From: Oceanirhabdus sp. W0125-5
GTDB taxonomy: Bacteria > Bacillota > Clostridia > Clostridiales > Clostridiaceae
NCBI RefSeq assembly: GCF_027938815.1
Contig: NZ_CP115913.1
Span: 1,088,001 to 1,152,000, forward strand
Direction: 5' to 3'
DNA length: 64,000 nucleotides
In this document: in pieces, positions 1-8,979 of the stretch
Position numbering within the stretch: position 1 is the stretch's first letter
Layout of the letters: each line of letters begins with the position of its first letter
Made by a program: the position numbers and the translations under genes
Notes under the pieces: model-generated
What the model was told of the DNA's origin: nothing
Database searches by the model: none
The model's input: only the letters and a program-made list of their open reading frames with translations

Positions 1-1
1 T

Positions 2-1021
2 ACTTTAATGGACGATATTGAAGTAGAATTAGAGGATTTAAGTATTAAAATTGAAAAACTTGATTATGAACTTGAAAAAATAAATAATGAAATAGATAAA
101 AATGAAGAAAATATAACCAAACTTGAAATACAAATAAAAGAGCTTAACCAAGAGCTAATTGAAGAAGAAAAAAAATTAGAACAAAAAAAGAATACATATG
201 CTAAACAAGCAAAATTTTTATATGTAAAAGGTGTTAGTAGTAAATTAGAAATAATTTTTTCATCAAAAAGTTGGGAAAATTTTATAAGCAATTTATCATT
301 TGTAAAAAAGTTGAGTAATCATAACAGGAAATTATTTAATGAGATAACTAAAGGTATGGAGAAAATTGAAAGCGATAGAAAAAAATTAGAAGCAAATAAG
401 AGGAATATCGAAGTTCTTAAAGCGGAGAATCTTAAAAAGCGAGCTGAAATTCAAGCTTCAAAAGATGAACAAATGTATTTGGTAAAAAAGGCAAGCGAAA
501 AAAAGACACAATATGAGGAAACCTTAAGAGCGTATAATATAAAAGAAACTAATACAAAAAAACAAATTGAACAAGCTAAAAGGCAGTTAGAGGAAATGAG
601 AAGGAAATTAGACGAAAAACCTGTAAAGACAGGAAATGTTACTGGTGAGGATATCATTGCTTTAGCGTCAAAGTTCTTAGATACACCATATTTATGGGCA
701 GGCACAAGACCTTATGATGGGACACCTGGTTCGGGATTTGATTGTTCTGGTTTAGTACAATATGTATATAAACAATTTGGTATTACTACTGGGCGAAGGA
801 CATATGATCAGATTATACATCCCAATGGAAGAGTGGTTTCAAGAGCTAATCTTAAACCAGGAGATTTGGTGTTCTTTGGGTCAAAAAGTGATCCCCATCA
901 CGTGGGATTATATATTGGTAACAATAAGTATCTCCATGCACCAAGAACAGGCGATGTTATAAAAATATCTCCTATGACCAGGTCGGATTATGTAGAAGGG
1001 AGAAGGTTTTTACCAGATTAA
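2..1021 (+). CDS. NlpC/P60 peptidoglycan hydrolase with N-terminal coiled coil (5' partial)
   Basis: Secreted cell-wall endopeptidase. The reading frame is open to the left edge, so the true start and signal peptide lie outside the window; the ATG at position 8 is probably internal. Residues 1-200 are a long Lys/Glu-rich coiled coil. After it comes an NlpC/P60 domain with the catalytic Cys in FDCSGLV (about residue 246), a His in HHVGLYIGN, and the polar residue region HAPRTGD. The family cleaves D-gamma-glutamyl-diamino acid bonds in stem peptides; the coiled coil resembles that of PcsB/CwlO-type hydrolases regulated by FtsEX. Exact substrate and regulation cannot be told from this sequence. 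Confidence 0.9.
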   Translation, partial: TLMDDIEVELEDLSIKIEKLDYELEKINNEIDKNEENITKLEIQIKELNQELIEEEKKLEQKKNTYAKQAKFLYVKGVSSKLEIIFSSKSWENFISNLSFVKKLSNHNRKLFNEITKGMEKIESDRKKLEANKRNIEVLKAENLKKRAEIQASKDEQMYLVKKASEKKTQYEETLRAYNIKETNTKKQIEQAKRQLEEMRRKLDEKPVKTGNVTGEDIIALASKFLDTPYLWAGTRPYDGTPGSGFDCSGLVQYVYKQFGITTGRRTYDQIIHPNGRVVSRANLKPGDLVFFGSKSDPHHVGLYIGNNKYLHAPRTGDVIKISPMTRSDYVEGRRFLPD

Positions 1022-1022
1022 A

Positions 1023-1171
1023 TTATTGGTAATACATGCTAAAAGTGAATTTTATACATCAGTTATTTTACAATCTGATACAATGGATTATCTAAAGTCT
1101 AAATTAATAGACTATCTTCATATTACTGAGGAACTAAAAATTTTAATAAAGAGTGTACCTACAGTAACTTG
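1023..1171 (+). other. Short open fragment, possible gene remnant
   Basis: Just after the NlpC/P60 stop a frame stays open to a TGA at 1169-1171, but it has no start codon with a ribosome binding site; only an internal ATG at about 1083 is available (28 codons). The composition looks protein-like (for example SEFYTSVIL and EELKILIKSV). I do not recognise it. It may be the remnant of a decayed gene or chance. Confidence 0.2.
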
Positions 1172-1262
1172 ACACTATCAGTCTTTTTACAATGCTTTGC
1201 AGTTTTGTAATCTATATGATGCAATATAATCAATGATTAATATTTATTGGAGGATTTAACTT

Positions 1263-1811
1263 GTGCAAAAAAAAATTTCAATAATTTTAATACTATTAAT
1301 AATAGTGCTAACATCATTATTACTAAAAACTCGATTCAATAAAAAAGCAAATGAAACTATCCAAGTAAAAATAACAAATATACTTAGTCAGTCTGTTGAA
1401 GATGTTAATCCTAATATGTTAATTATTATTGACTCTATAACTAAGGATGATTATCAACTAGTAAGCTACACATATAATAATATTGTAGGTTTTAGTGTTT
1501 TTAAAAAAAATAAGAATAATAAATTTGAACATCATTCTAGTAAATATAGTTCAGACGGTAAGCCAACTAGCTTTACATGGTTTTATGGAGAGAAATTATC
1601 TTTTTTAAAGTATCTAATAATATATCCTAATGCTAATAAAGATATATCTAAAATTAAATTTACAATAAATAATAAGACTTTTGTAAAACATGTTGATTTG
1701 AACAAACCTTCTATGATTACTTTTGATGTTAATTTAAATATATTTGATGAACCTGTATATGAGTATAAATATCAAATCTTTGATAGTAATGATAATGAAT
1801 TAATAGAATAA
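1263..1811 (+). CDS. Hypothetical membrane-anchored or exported protein
   Basis: 182-aa protein of unknown function. The GTG start at 1263 is set by a GGAGG at 1249-1253, nine bases upstream. Residues 5-22 form a hydrophobic segment (IILILLIIVLTSLLL) that can act as an uncleaved signal anchor; there is no lipobox Cys. The rest is a polar, Asn/Lys-rich extracytoplasmic domain with probable beta-strands. It is monocistronic and ends in a strong bidirectional terminator shared with the convergent broken gene downstream. I do not recognise the family. Confidence 0.6.
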   Translation: MQKKISIILILLIIVLTSLLLKTRFNKKANETIQVKITNILSQSVEDVNPNMLIIIDSITKDDYQLVSYTYNNIVGFSVFKKNKNNKFEHHSSKYSSDGKPTSFTWFYGEKLSFLKYLIIYPNANKDISKIKFTINNKTFVKHVDLNKPSMITFDVNLNIFDEPVYEYKYQIFDSNDNELIE

Positions 1812-1862
1812 ATAAAAATAAAGCTAGAAATTAAAAATTTCTAACTTTATTTTTATTTATTC
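1807..1862. terminator. Bidirectional intrinsic terminator
   Basis: Very long AT-rich hairpin: an A-rich left arm ending in GCTAGAAATT (1807-1832) and a right arm starting AATTTCTAAC and ending in a T-rich run. A/T tracts on both sides let it work in both directions. It lies between the convergent genes ending at 1811 and 1873. Confidence 0.8.
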
Positions 1863-1872
1863 TATTTATTAT

Positions 1873-2768
1873 CTATCTATCATTAACCCAGAATTGACGT
1901 ACTCCTGTTCCGTTATTAGGAGTATAAATTGAAGATAATGTTATAGTATGGCTATGTTGTATAAGAAAACTACCTGCGGCATTAGAAACTCTTATTCCAA
2001 GATTTGTTTCTAATCTTGGTAAATCAGTAGTAGGAAATTTTGGGGTCAATATCCATTTTCCGTAGTTTTCTGATAACCTCGAATCAGTTTCTGTTTTCCA
2101 ACTTCCAGGTTCAAACTTATATGAAATGCTTGGACCACTTTTACTTAAAGTAAATGAAATACTTTCAGAGCTAGTTGTTGTAGGCCTATACTCAAGTAAC
2201 TCTTGATTACCTATATTAGATTCAGCATCCAGTCTTGTTACTTGCTCACGTACAGTTGCGTAAGATTTACCTAATGCTTCTGTTGTAGAAAGTATATCCC
2301 ATATACTTACATCTACATCATTTAGCACTGAATTATCAACTTTTTTCGCTGTAATAACACTAGTAAAAATTCCTACTTGTGTTCCATCATCATCTTCAAA
2401 ATACCATGTCTTTTTTTTGATTTTGAAGTTCCCACAGCAGCCCCACTTGTACTCAGAGTAGCCATAGTAGCTAGTGATGATTTCACTACAAGTTCTTGGG
2501 CTTTAGTTAATGATTGCGAATACTCTTCAATAGATTCTTCTACTATACTAAATAAATCTTTAAATCTTTTGTTTTTTGCATTTGAATAAAAGAATTCAGT
2601 ATAATTTCCATTTTTAAAAATTGCATATAAGTCAAAATCTCCTTCTTCTATTAAAACATTGTTTTGTAATGGTTTTCCATTATTATGAATAACCAATTTA
2701 GTATTTAACTCTGTTTCATTAGGCATAGAGAAAGCTTTCGATAAAGATTCCAAAGATATACTATTTTT
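1873..2768 (-). pseudogene. Frameshifted hypothetical gene
   Basis: Two minus-strand frames (2753-2373 and 2328-1873) join into one protein if one base is added to an A8 run (T8 at about 2411-2418 on the + strand). The first frame runs ...GTSKSK and then goes off into a short tail. In the shifted frame the product continues TWYFEDDDGTQVGIF... straight into the second block. The 5' end is also poor: an in-frame stop lies at 2769-2771, no RBS-supported ATG is seen, and only TTG at 2753 or an internal ATG is available. The product would be about 290 aa, Ser/Thr-rich, with no recognised domain. It is either a real decayed gene, a homopolymer phase-variation switch, or a sequencing error. Confidence 0.6.
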
Positions 2769-2888
2769 TTAAGACTTTCTTCCGCATATTACTGCTGTAG
2801 AAAAGATAAATTACTTACTTTATTGTTATAATTTTAATTTTTGTTATTACTTTCATCCCTTTACAACACTGTTATATTATTCATAGAC

Positions 2889-2903
2889 TACTTATGCTAA
2901 GTA
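2889..2903. promoter_or_regulatory. Palindrome upstream of the PadR operon
   Basis: Perfect inverted repeat TACTTA-TGC-TAAGTA. The same TACT/AGTA half-sites recur around the promoter (TACTT at 2959-2963 with AAGTA at 2973-2977, and TACT at 3002-3005 with AGTA at 3017-3020). PadR-family repressors often bind TACT/AGTA-type inverted repeats in their own promoters, so these are candidate autoregulatory operators (inference). Confidence 0.5.
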
Positions 2904-2961
2904 ATCACAGAGCAACTTTAAATAAAATAAAGACGCGAAAGTGTGATTTTTTTATACCTAC

Positions 2962-2990
2962 TTGACAATACAAAGTAGTGTTGGTATAAT
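2962..2990 (+). promoter_or_regulatory. Perfect consensus sigma-A promoter of the padR-mutS-like operon
   Basis: TTGACA (2962-2967), a 17-bp spacer and TATAAT (2985-2990). Both hexamers match consensus exactly, so the promoter should be strong unless repressed. The -35 overlaps a TACTT...AAGTA inverted repeat, as expected for an autorepressed PadR gene 40 bp downstream. Confidence 0.85.
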
Positions 2991-3029
2991 TTGCATAAAG
3001 CTACTAAGTAATGCAAAGTAGGTGATATA

Positions 3030-3350
3030 ATGGCAAAAGATACTCAATTACTGAAAGGGATTCTAGAGGGATGTATTTTAAAGGTTATAAGTAAAGGGGA
3101 TGCCTATGGATACAAAATTCTTGAAACTTTAAATGAATATGGATACAAGGAATTATCAGAGGGAAGTGTATATCCTCTACTTCTACGTTTAGAAAAGAAA
3201 AAAATTATACGAGTGGAAAGAAAAAAATCTCCTTACGGACCCATGAGGAAATATTATTTTCTTACTGATGAAGGGGAGATATACCTTAATAACTTCAAGA
3301 AAAATTGGGATGAGATAAGTGGTATTACTAATAAAATTTTACATGATTAA
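3030..3350 (+). CDS. PadR-family transcriptional regulator
   Basis: 106-aa winged-helix regulator. The N-terminal PadR domain is clear (LLKGILEGCILKVI..GDAYGYKILETL, then SEGSVYPLLLRLEKKKII and a basic wing KKSPYGPMRKYYFLT). It is the short, single-domain form, which usually represses adjacent transporter or membrane-protein genes and is released by a small ligand. It heads a tight operon (9-bp gap, then a 4-bp overlap) with a DUF1048-like membrane protein and a MutS-like ATPase. The ATG at 3030 follows AGGTGA. The promoter carries matching palindromes, so autoregulation is likely. Confidence 0.9.
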   Translation: MAKDTQLLKGILEGCILKVISKGDAYGYKILETLNEYGYKELSEGSVYPLLLRLEKKKIIRVERKKSPYGPMRKYYFLTDEGEIYLNNFKKNWDEISGITNKILHD

Positions 3351-3359
3351 TTTATTGGG

Positions 3360-4043
3360 GTGATTGTTATTAATAAGTTAGTAGAATTAAAGAGCAATAG
3401 AATTGAGTATGAAAGAAATCTTAAAAATGAATATGAGAAATATTATGCTAATGTAAGACAATATATTATGGCAAGTAGTATATTAGATGTACAGAAGGAA
3501 GAAGTCATGAGTGATGTTATTGAAATGTTCCTTGATTATCAAGAGAATGATAAAGATATAGAAGCTCTTTTGGGGGAAGATCATGAGAAGTTCTGTAGAG
3601 AAATAATTGAGTCATTAAAAACAACTAAATTAGGAAAGATATATTCACTTATAATGGGTTTAGAATATATAATTTGGGTATTGGTTATGCAGTTAATTGT
3701 TGCTATATTATGTTCGACTTTGAAGATAGGAGGGTTTGAAAGATTAGATTCTCTTGACTTTATGACAATATTAGCTTCGGGAATATTCGTAGGAATATCA
3801 ACAGGAAAATATAGAATTAAAAATATTTATACACCATGGTCAATTAATAAACTAGAGTTTTTAAAAGATCTTAAGTTTTTAAGTGTTGGTATATTGGTTG
3901 TAATTTTACTTAATCAAACTGTAATTAAGCATATAGATTTTTATGTTAATAATAGTATAATGATATTTATGGTATTTATTGGGTTAATACTATTATTTCT
4001 AGTAAATATAATGAAATTTACTTTGTCAAAGGGGATGAAATGA
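3360..4043 (+). CDS. DUF1048-like membrane protein, PadR partner
   Basis: 227 aa. The N-terminal 95 residues (KLVELKSNRIEYERNLKN...YIMAS...MFLDYQENDKDIEALLGED) resemble the DUF1048 helical domain that typically sits beside PadR genes. Residues 100-220 form about four transmembrane segments. Function is unknown; family context suggests a membrane effector or sensor controlled by the PadR regulator. The start is unusual: GTG at 3360 overlaps the only Shine-Dalgarno (GGGGTGA), so a downstream ATT at about 3369 may be used instead. The stop overlaps the next start (ATGA). Confidence 0.65.
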   Translation: MIVINKLVELKSNRIEYERNLKNEYEKYYANVRQYIMASSILDVQKEEVMSDVIEMFLDYQENDKDIEALLGEDHEKFCREIIESLKTTKLGKIYSLIMGLEYIIWVLVMQLIVAILCSTLKIGGFERLDSLDFMTILASGIFVGISTGKYRIKNIYTPWSINKLEFLKDLKFLSVGILVVILLNQTVIKHIDFYVNNSIMIFMVFIGLILLFLVNIMKFTLSKGMK

Positions 4044-5815
4044 TGAATATAAAAAGGCAAAATAGGATTTATAATATAACAACAGCTTTAGGTGCTGCAA
4101 TAGCTTTTATTGTTGGATATCTAGGTGTGTTAGTAATAACAGATAGAATAGAATCAATGGGAAGACATTATGGATATGTATTTATTTGTATTGCAGTTCT
4201 TTCAGCATTTATAGCATATATTATGTATTTAAAAGGTAAGATGTGTAAGTTAATCATTGAAATCAAGGGGGACTGGGGAAAGGAAATTAAGAAGAAGAGA
4301 AAAGTAGAAAAGGTTAATAATATATTTGAAAAAATAGTTGAGTATCGTAATAGAACAAGTAAGGAATTCTATATAGATAATCAAACCTGGTTAGATTTAA
4401 AAGGGGATTTGTTATATAAGAAGCTTGAAAGAAGTTATTCTTTTTTAGGTGAAATTGGAATGTACTTCATGTTAAGATATCCACTTCTAAATAAGAAAAA
4501 AATACTAAGAAGAGAGAATATAATTAAGTGGTTAGAAGATAACAGGGAGAAGAGAGAAGAGATTCAATTTGCTTATGCAAAAATAGGAAGAGATAAGGAG
4601 TATCAGCTTTCCTCTTATATTTTAAAAGATAAAAAAAGTGAGATAAGCAAGGATGATGAAATAACTATAGCTGTGTGTTCAAAGTTATTCTTATTGATAC
4701 CTCTTATTTGGTTTTTGGAATCACTAGGGGCTGCGATAATATATACTATAGCATTATTTATAGTGAATTTCTTTCTTTCCCTTAAATTAAAAAAACAGGT
4801 TGAAAGTAATGCCCCTATATTTTCTTTAATGGGTAAGATGATTATATCTGGAAATAAGATAGCTAAACTTATAAGTGGTGAAAGGGAATTTCAAGAGGAT
4901 TTTGGTGAACTACAGAATCTATTGAAGAAATGTGATGTCATTAGAAAAAATAGTTCACTTTTAGTGAAAAGTGAAGTTCCAGGAAACGAATTAACGGATA
5001 TGATGGCAGAATATATCAATATATTGACTCTAAATAATTATAGAAAAATGGCAAAAGGCATAAAGTATATAAATAAGTATGAAAAAGAGTTAATAGATAT
5101 ATTTATGCATTTAGGCGAAATTGAAGGGTTGATTGCTGTAACTTCTTATAGAGAATATGAAGTTTATTGTTTGCCAGAATTTATAGAAGAAAACAAGAGC
5201 AGCATAGATGCTGTTGAAATCTATCATCCTTTGGTTGAAAATTGTGTCCAAAATACAATAAATATTACCCAGGGAATAATAATTACAGGATCTAATATGT
5301 CTGGAAAATCGACATTTTTACGTACAATAGGAATATGTCAATTATTCAGTCAGACTATTGTAACAGTTCCAGCAAAGGAATTTAAGACTGGCATAATGAA
5401 GATTATTAGTTCTATTGATATACACGATGATATTAACAATAAGAAGAGTTACTATTTTGTTGAAGTTGAAAACCTGTATAGAATAATAGATGAGAGTAGC
5501 AAAGGTGTTTCAGTATTAGCATTAGTTGATGAAATACTTAATGGTACAAATCCTGTAGATAGAATAGCTGCAGCAACTGGAATACTAAAGTATCTAGAAA
5601 AGCATACGTGCATACCTATTGTTGCAACACATGATATGGAGCTTACTGATAATTTAAAGGATAGATACAACTGTTATTATTTCACTGAAAAGGTTGAAGG
5701 TAATGGGATGGAATTTGACTATAAGATAAATAAAGGAGTATCTGACAGCAGGAATGCCATAAAATTATTAAAAGTAGTTGGATACCCAGAAGAGATACTA
5801 GAAAATATTATGTAA
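4040..5815 (+). CDS. Membrane-anchored MutS-like ATPase
   Basis: 591 aa. Two transmembrane helices lie at residues 10-65 and one or two more at about 218-250, between helical lever-like regions. The C-terminal third is a MutS/ABC-type ATPase: Walker A GSNMSGKST at about 417-425, Walker B LALVDEILNGTNP at about 494-506, and a late switch His in VATHDMEL. The mismatch-recognition domain I of real MutS is absent, so this is a MutS-related membrane protein and not the repair enzyme. What it acts on is unknown. It overlaps the DUF1048-like gene by 4 bp (ATGA), implying translational coupling within the PadR operon. Confidence 0.8.
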   Translation: MMNIKRQNRIYNITTALGAAIAFIVGYLGVLVITDRIESMGRHYGYVFICIAVLSAFIAYIMYLKGKMCKLIIEIKGDWGKEIKKKRKVEKVNNIFEKIVEYRNRTSKEFYIDNQTWLDLKGDLLYKKLERSYSFLGEIGMYFMLRYPLLNKKKILRRENIIKWLEDNREKREEIQFAYAKIGRDKEYQLSSYILKDKKSEISKDDEITIAVCSKLFLLIPLIWFLESLGAAIIYTIALFIVNFFLSLKLKKQVESNAPIFSLMGKMIISGNKIAKLISGEREFQEDFGELQNLLKKCDVIRKNSSLLVKSEVPGNELTDMMAEYINILTLNNYRKMAKGIKYINKYEKELIDIFMHLGEIEGLIAVTSYREYEVYCLPEFIEENKSSIDAVEIYHPLVENCVQNTINITQGIIITGSNMSGKSTFLRTIGICQLFSQTIVTVPAKEFKTGIMKIISSIDIHDDINNKKSYYFVEVENLYRIIDESSKGVSVLALVDEILNGTNPVDRIAAATGILKYLEKHTCIPIVATHDMELTDNLKDRYNCYYFTEKVEGNGMEFDYKINKGVSDSRNAIKLLKVVGYPEEILENIM

Positions 5816-5944
5816 TAATATTAAAAGAAAAATGTGTAAAAGACACATAAAATACACAATTTACTTTTAAAATAAGATATACAGATTTCAAGTGAATACT
5901 GGATTTATACTAGGTTTAAGGTGTACTGCGATTTTGAGAATGTA

Positions 5945-5985
5945 TAAATAAAGTTTCACTATAGAAACTCTATAGATAGTTTTTA
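5945..5985 (+). other. Hairpin in the leader of the tlpA-like operon
   Basis: AGTTTC-actata-GAAACT followed by CTATAGATAGTTTTTATTT. It may be the terminator of the MutS-like operon or a leader element. A closely similar hairpin occurs at 13514-13546. Confidence 0.35.
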
Positions 5986-6022
5986 TTTAAGGAAACATTA
6001 AGAAGAGAATGGAGGAATTAAA

Positions 6023-6613
6023 ATGAAAAGAGTATTTTCACTTTTAATGATTATTTTATGTGTAGTAACATTATCATCATGTGGTAAGAACGATAATGTA
6101 GTTAATAATGATACTGGTAAGGAAGTTAAGGAAGAATACACTTCAAATGGAGAAAAAAATCCTGTTGCTGGTAAAAGTATAACGGAATTTAAAGTTAAAG
6201 ATATTTATGGCAATGAAGTAACGCAAGACATATTTAAAGATAAAAAAATAACTATGATAAACATTTGGGCAACATTTTGTGGACCATGTATAGAGGAGAT
6301 TCCTTACTTGCAAGAGATATATGCTGAGAAGAGAGAAGAAGGATTTAATCTTTTAGGTATAGTAGCAGATGGAAATTCAGAAGAAAATATTGAGATGGCG
6401 AAGAAGATTATTGAAAAAAGTAATGTTGAATATAAAAATATTTTAATAGGTGATAGTTCCTTAAAGGACATTGTTTCAGAGTTTAAATATGTTCCTGTAT
6501 CAATATTTGTTGACTCAGAAGGAAAAATTAAAGATGTGTTCAGTGCTGGAGCTGAATCTAAAGAAGAGTATTTAGAAAAAATAAATAGCCTTCTAGAAAA
6601 AGAGAGTAAATAA
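6023..6613 (+). CDS. TlpA/ResA-like thioredoxin-domain lipoprotein
   Basis: 196 aa. A lipoprotein signal peptide ends in the lipobox LSSC (Cys about residue 20), followed by a charged linker and a TlpA-type thioredoxin fold with the active site WATFCGPC (residues about 88-95) and a cis-Pro region PVSIFVD. Exported extracytoplasmic thiol-disulfide oxidoreductase, probably reducing partner proteins. It is the first gene of a three-gene cassette with the CD1871A-type CXXC peptide (1-bp gap) and a NapH-like membrane ferredoxin, so it may receive electrons from them (inference). The ATG at 6023 follows GGAGG. Confidence 0.88.
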   Translation: MKRVFSLLMIILCVVTLSSCGKNDNVVNNDTGKEVKEEYTSNGEKNPVAGKSITEFKVKDIYGNEVTQDIFKDKKITMINIWATFCGPCIEEIPYLQEIYAEKREEGFNLLGIVADGNSEENIEMAKKIIEKSNVEYKNILIGDSSLKDIVSEFKYVPVSIFVDSEGKIKDVFSAGAESKEEYLEKINSLLEKESK

Positions 6614-6614
6614 A

Positions 6615-6752
6615 ATGAATAAACGATGGTTTGGTGCTATTGCAGCTTTATTTGGAATGTATCTTATTGCTTATGGATTTACTGAAGGAGAAGTAGAGAC
6701 AGTATTCGCTAAAGCAATTAGAATTTGTTTAGAATGCATAGGGATTGGGTAA
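6615..6752 (+). CDS. CD1871A-family CXXC motif-containing small protein
   Basis: 45-aa protein easily missed by gene callers. MNKRWFGAIAALFG opens a single transmembrane helix, then comes an acidic turn (TEGEVETVFAKAI), and the tail CLECIGIG carries the CXXC. Length, layout and the C-terminal CxxCIGIG pattern match the CD1871A family of Clostridia. It starts one base after the TlpA-like stop (TAAAATG) and ends six bases before the NapH-like gene, so the three are cotranscribed. The cysteines may pass electrons or bind metal between the membrane ferredoxin and the exported thioredoxin (inference). Confidence 0.85.
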   Translation: MNKRWFGAIAALFGMYLIAYGFTEGEVETVFAKAIRICLECIGIG

Positions 6753-6758
6753 TTAATT

Positions 6759-7580
6759 ATGAAAAGAAAGTTCATTCAGTTTTTTAATGCGTTATTGATT
6801 AATGGGTATTTTAAAGGATTTTTATCGGGAAAAATATATGAAGGAAAGCTAAAGAAAATTTGTGTACCTGGACTAAATTGTTACTCCTGTCCAGGTGCCT
6901 TAGGCTCTTGTCCTATAGGATCATTACAGGCTGTATTAGGTTCATATAAATATAAAATATCAATGTACGTAACAGGGTTTTTAATATTTTTTGGAGCCTT
7001 AATGGGACGATTTGTGTGTGGATGGCTTTGTCCCTTTGGTCTTATTCAGGAGTTACTTTATAAGATTAAAAGTGTGAAAGTTAAACTACCTAAATGGACA
7101 ACTTACATAAAATATGTAATTTTATTAGTGTTTGTTATCTTATTACCATTAATGTGGACTAATGAATTTGGAATGGGAGATCCTACATTTTGTAAATATA
7201 TATGCCCTGCAGGAACATTAGAGGGAGGAATCCCATTGCTTATATTAAATAAAGGGCTTAGAAGTGCAGTTGGTTTATTATTTACATGGAAGATTAGTAT
7301 CCTTATCTTAATTATTATTATGAGTATCTTTATTTTTAGACCATTTTGTAAAGTGTTGTGCCCATTAGGTGCAATATATGCCATATTTAATCCAATAAGT
7401 CTATATAGATATTCAGTAGATGATCATAAGTGCACAAAGTGTGGAAAATGTTCGAAGGTTTGCAAAATGGATGTGGATATCTATAAGAAACCAAATAGCT
7501 TAGAGTGCATAAGATGTGGAGAATGTGTTGAAGAATGTCCAACTAAAGCAATTAAAAAAGGAATACTAAAGGATATATAG
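6759..7580 (+). CDS. NapH/CcoG-like membrane 4Fe-4S protein
   Basis: 273 aa. About five transmembrane helices carry Fer4_5-type paired cysteines ([18 protein letters not shown] near the N-terminus, CGWLCPFGL after TM1, YICPAGT, and VLCPLGA). Two C-terminal [4Fe-4S] motifs follow ([11 protein letters not shown] and [11 protein letters not shown]). Such proteins move electrons across the membrane between cytoplasmic ferredoxin and exported redox partners. It is last in the operon with the CXXC peptide and TlpA-like lipoprotein, fitting a transmembrane reductant shuttle. The exact donor is not known. Confidence 0.85.
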   Translation: MKRKFIQFFNALLINGYFKGFLSGKIYEGKLKKICVPGLNCYSCPGALGSCPIGSLQAVLGSYKYKISMYVTGFLIFFGALMGRFVCGWLCPFGLIQELLYKIKSVKVKLPKWTTYIKYVILLVFVILLPLMWTNEFGMGDPTFCKYICPAGTLEGGIPLLILNKGLRSAVGLLFTWKISILILIIIMSIFIFRPFCKVLCPLGAIYAIFNPISLYRYSVDDHKCTKCGKCSKVCKMDVDIYKKPNSLECIRCGECVEECPTKAIKKGILKDI

Positions 7581-7638
7581 TGGAATAAAAAATTACACTC
7601 TTTCAAAAAATACTATATTGAAGGAGCGTGATTTTTTT

Positions 7639-8514
7639 ATGAACAATAATCCGGAATTTGATTTCATTGAAAAACTTCCACCACAACATCAAGATAGAAA
7701 ACCTGGAATTGAGAGTGTTATGAATCCAAGACCTATTTATGACAATGAAGCGTATAAGCACTGTGGAAAATTAGAGGGTAAGGTTGCTATTATCACAGGT
7801 GGAGATAGTGGAATTGGAAGAGCGATTTCAGTAGCCTATGCTAAGGAAGGGGCAGATGTTGCTATAGTTTACTTTGATGAGCATGAAGATGCAGAAGAGA
7901 CAAAGATGCTTGTTGAAAAAGAAGGAAGGAAATGTTTACTTATAAGTGGTGATATTGGAGACGATGAATTTTGTAAGAGTGTAATTCAGAAGGTTATGGA
8001 TAAGTTTTCAAAAATAGATATACTTGTTAATAATGCAGCGATGCATTATGAAGATACTGATATAAATGGTATATCTAAAGAGCAACTAATTAAAGTATTT
8101 TCTACTAATGTATTTTCAATATTTTATCTGGTTAAGGCAGCGATTGATTTTATGAAGCCGGGAAGCACAATTATTAATAATGCTTCTGTAACTGCTTATA
8201 AGGGAAATGTAGACTTATTGGATTATTCATCATCAAAAGGGGCAGTAGTTTCATTAACTAGATCAATGGCACTAGCTTTTGCAGATAGAAAGATAAGGGT
8301 AAATGGAGTTGCACCAGGACCTATATGGACACCATTAATTCCATCATGCTTTAAAGCAGAGGACGTTGCTGAATTTGGAACACAGACACCTCTTGGAAGA
8401 GTAGGGCAGCCTGTTGAGGTAGCACCAGCATTTGTATTTCTAGCATGTAATGATAGCTCTTACATAACTGGTCAGATGATTCACGTTAATGGCGGATATA
8501 TTATTAATGGATAG
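7639..8514 (+). CDS. Short-chain dehydrogenase/reductase, general-stress type
   Basis: 291 aa. NAD(P)-binding [10 protein letters not shown] at about residue 54, NNAAMHYED, the catalytic Ser in [10 protein letters not shown], and YSSSK (Tyr about 196, Lys about 200). The long N-terminal extension with [10 protein letters not shown]...M is typical of the YdaD/YhxC/YghA group of SDRs linked to stress. Substrate unknown. The start is ATG at 7639, because AAGGAG at 7621-7626 sits 12 bases upstream; an upstream in-frame TTG lies before that RBS. Monocistronic; repeat copy A begins within 10 bp of the stop codon. Confidence 0.88.
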   Translation: MNNNPEFDFIEKLPPQHQDRKPGIESVMNPRPIYDNEAYKHCGKLEGKVAIITGGDSGIGRAISVAYAKEGADVAIVYFDEHEDAEETKMLVEKEGRKCLLISGDIGDDEFCKSVIQKVMDKFSKIDILVNNAAMHYEDTDINGISKEQLIKVFSTNVFSIFYLVKAAIDFMKPGSTIINNASVTAYKGNVDLLDYSSSKGAVVSLTRSMALAFADRKIRVNGVAPGPIWTPLIPSCFKAEDVAEFGTQTPLGRVGQPVEVAPAFVFLACNDSSYITGQMIHVNGGYIING

Positions 8515-8521
8515 GACGAAA

Positions 8522-8979
8522 AACCTTAATGTATAATGTATAATGGAGAATGTAGAATGATGGACATTTCTCTACGAGAAATTTTAATTATATTGTTCTT
8601 TAGACAGAAGGAATTCACTCGTTTCATTTGGAATGAAACATTGTATTTGAAATCCTATATTTTATCTTAAGATATGATAATTCAAATTATTAATATTATA
8701 TATTTGTTCAAAAGTTTTTAGTAGGAAGCTCTTTTATATTAATTTAATGATAAATTAAAAAAAGTTGATGATAATAAATGTCATTAACTTTTTTGTTTAA
8801 ATATTAAAGATACGAAGTATTAGAAAAGAATAAAACGGTACCAAAGATACAATATCTTATCATATATAAAATGAGAAAAAAACATATCCTAAAGAGAAAA
8901 AATGTGGGTTCTGACTTAAGTCAGAACCTTCCTTCATTATACATTATCAATTATACATTATACATTTGTTTTCTAAGGT
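8522..8979 (+). repeat. Structured intergenic repeat, copy A (long form)
   Basis: Left end AATGTATAATGTATAATGG, hairpin H1 (8566-8572/8576-8582, ATTTCTC-TAC-GAGAAAT), H3 GTTTCATT-TGG-AATGAAAC, then about 200 bp of inserted DNA with a terminator-like hairpin. The right half has H5 (GGTTCTGAC-TTAA-GTCAGAACC, 8907-8928) and the inverted end ATTATACATTATACATT. The outermost AACCTT (8523-8528) pairs with AAGGTT (about 8974-8979). Confidence 0.8.
8757..8795 (+). terminator. Terminator hairpin inside repeat copy A
   Basis: AAAAAAGTTGATGA (8758-8771) pairs with TCATTAACTTTTTT (8781-8794), one G-T wobble. It resembles the hairpins inside copies D and K (AAAAAAGTTGG...CCAACTTTTTT) and probably ends the SDR transcript. 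Confidence 0.65.

Noticed and set aside
4040..5815. Canonical MutS or MutS2 repair protein
   Set aside because: The N-terminus is transmembrane, mismatch-binding and Smr domains are missing, and length is short; only the ATPase domain is MutS-like.
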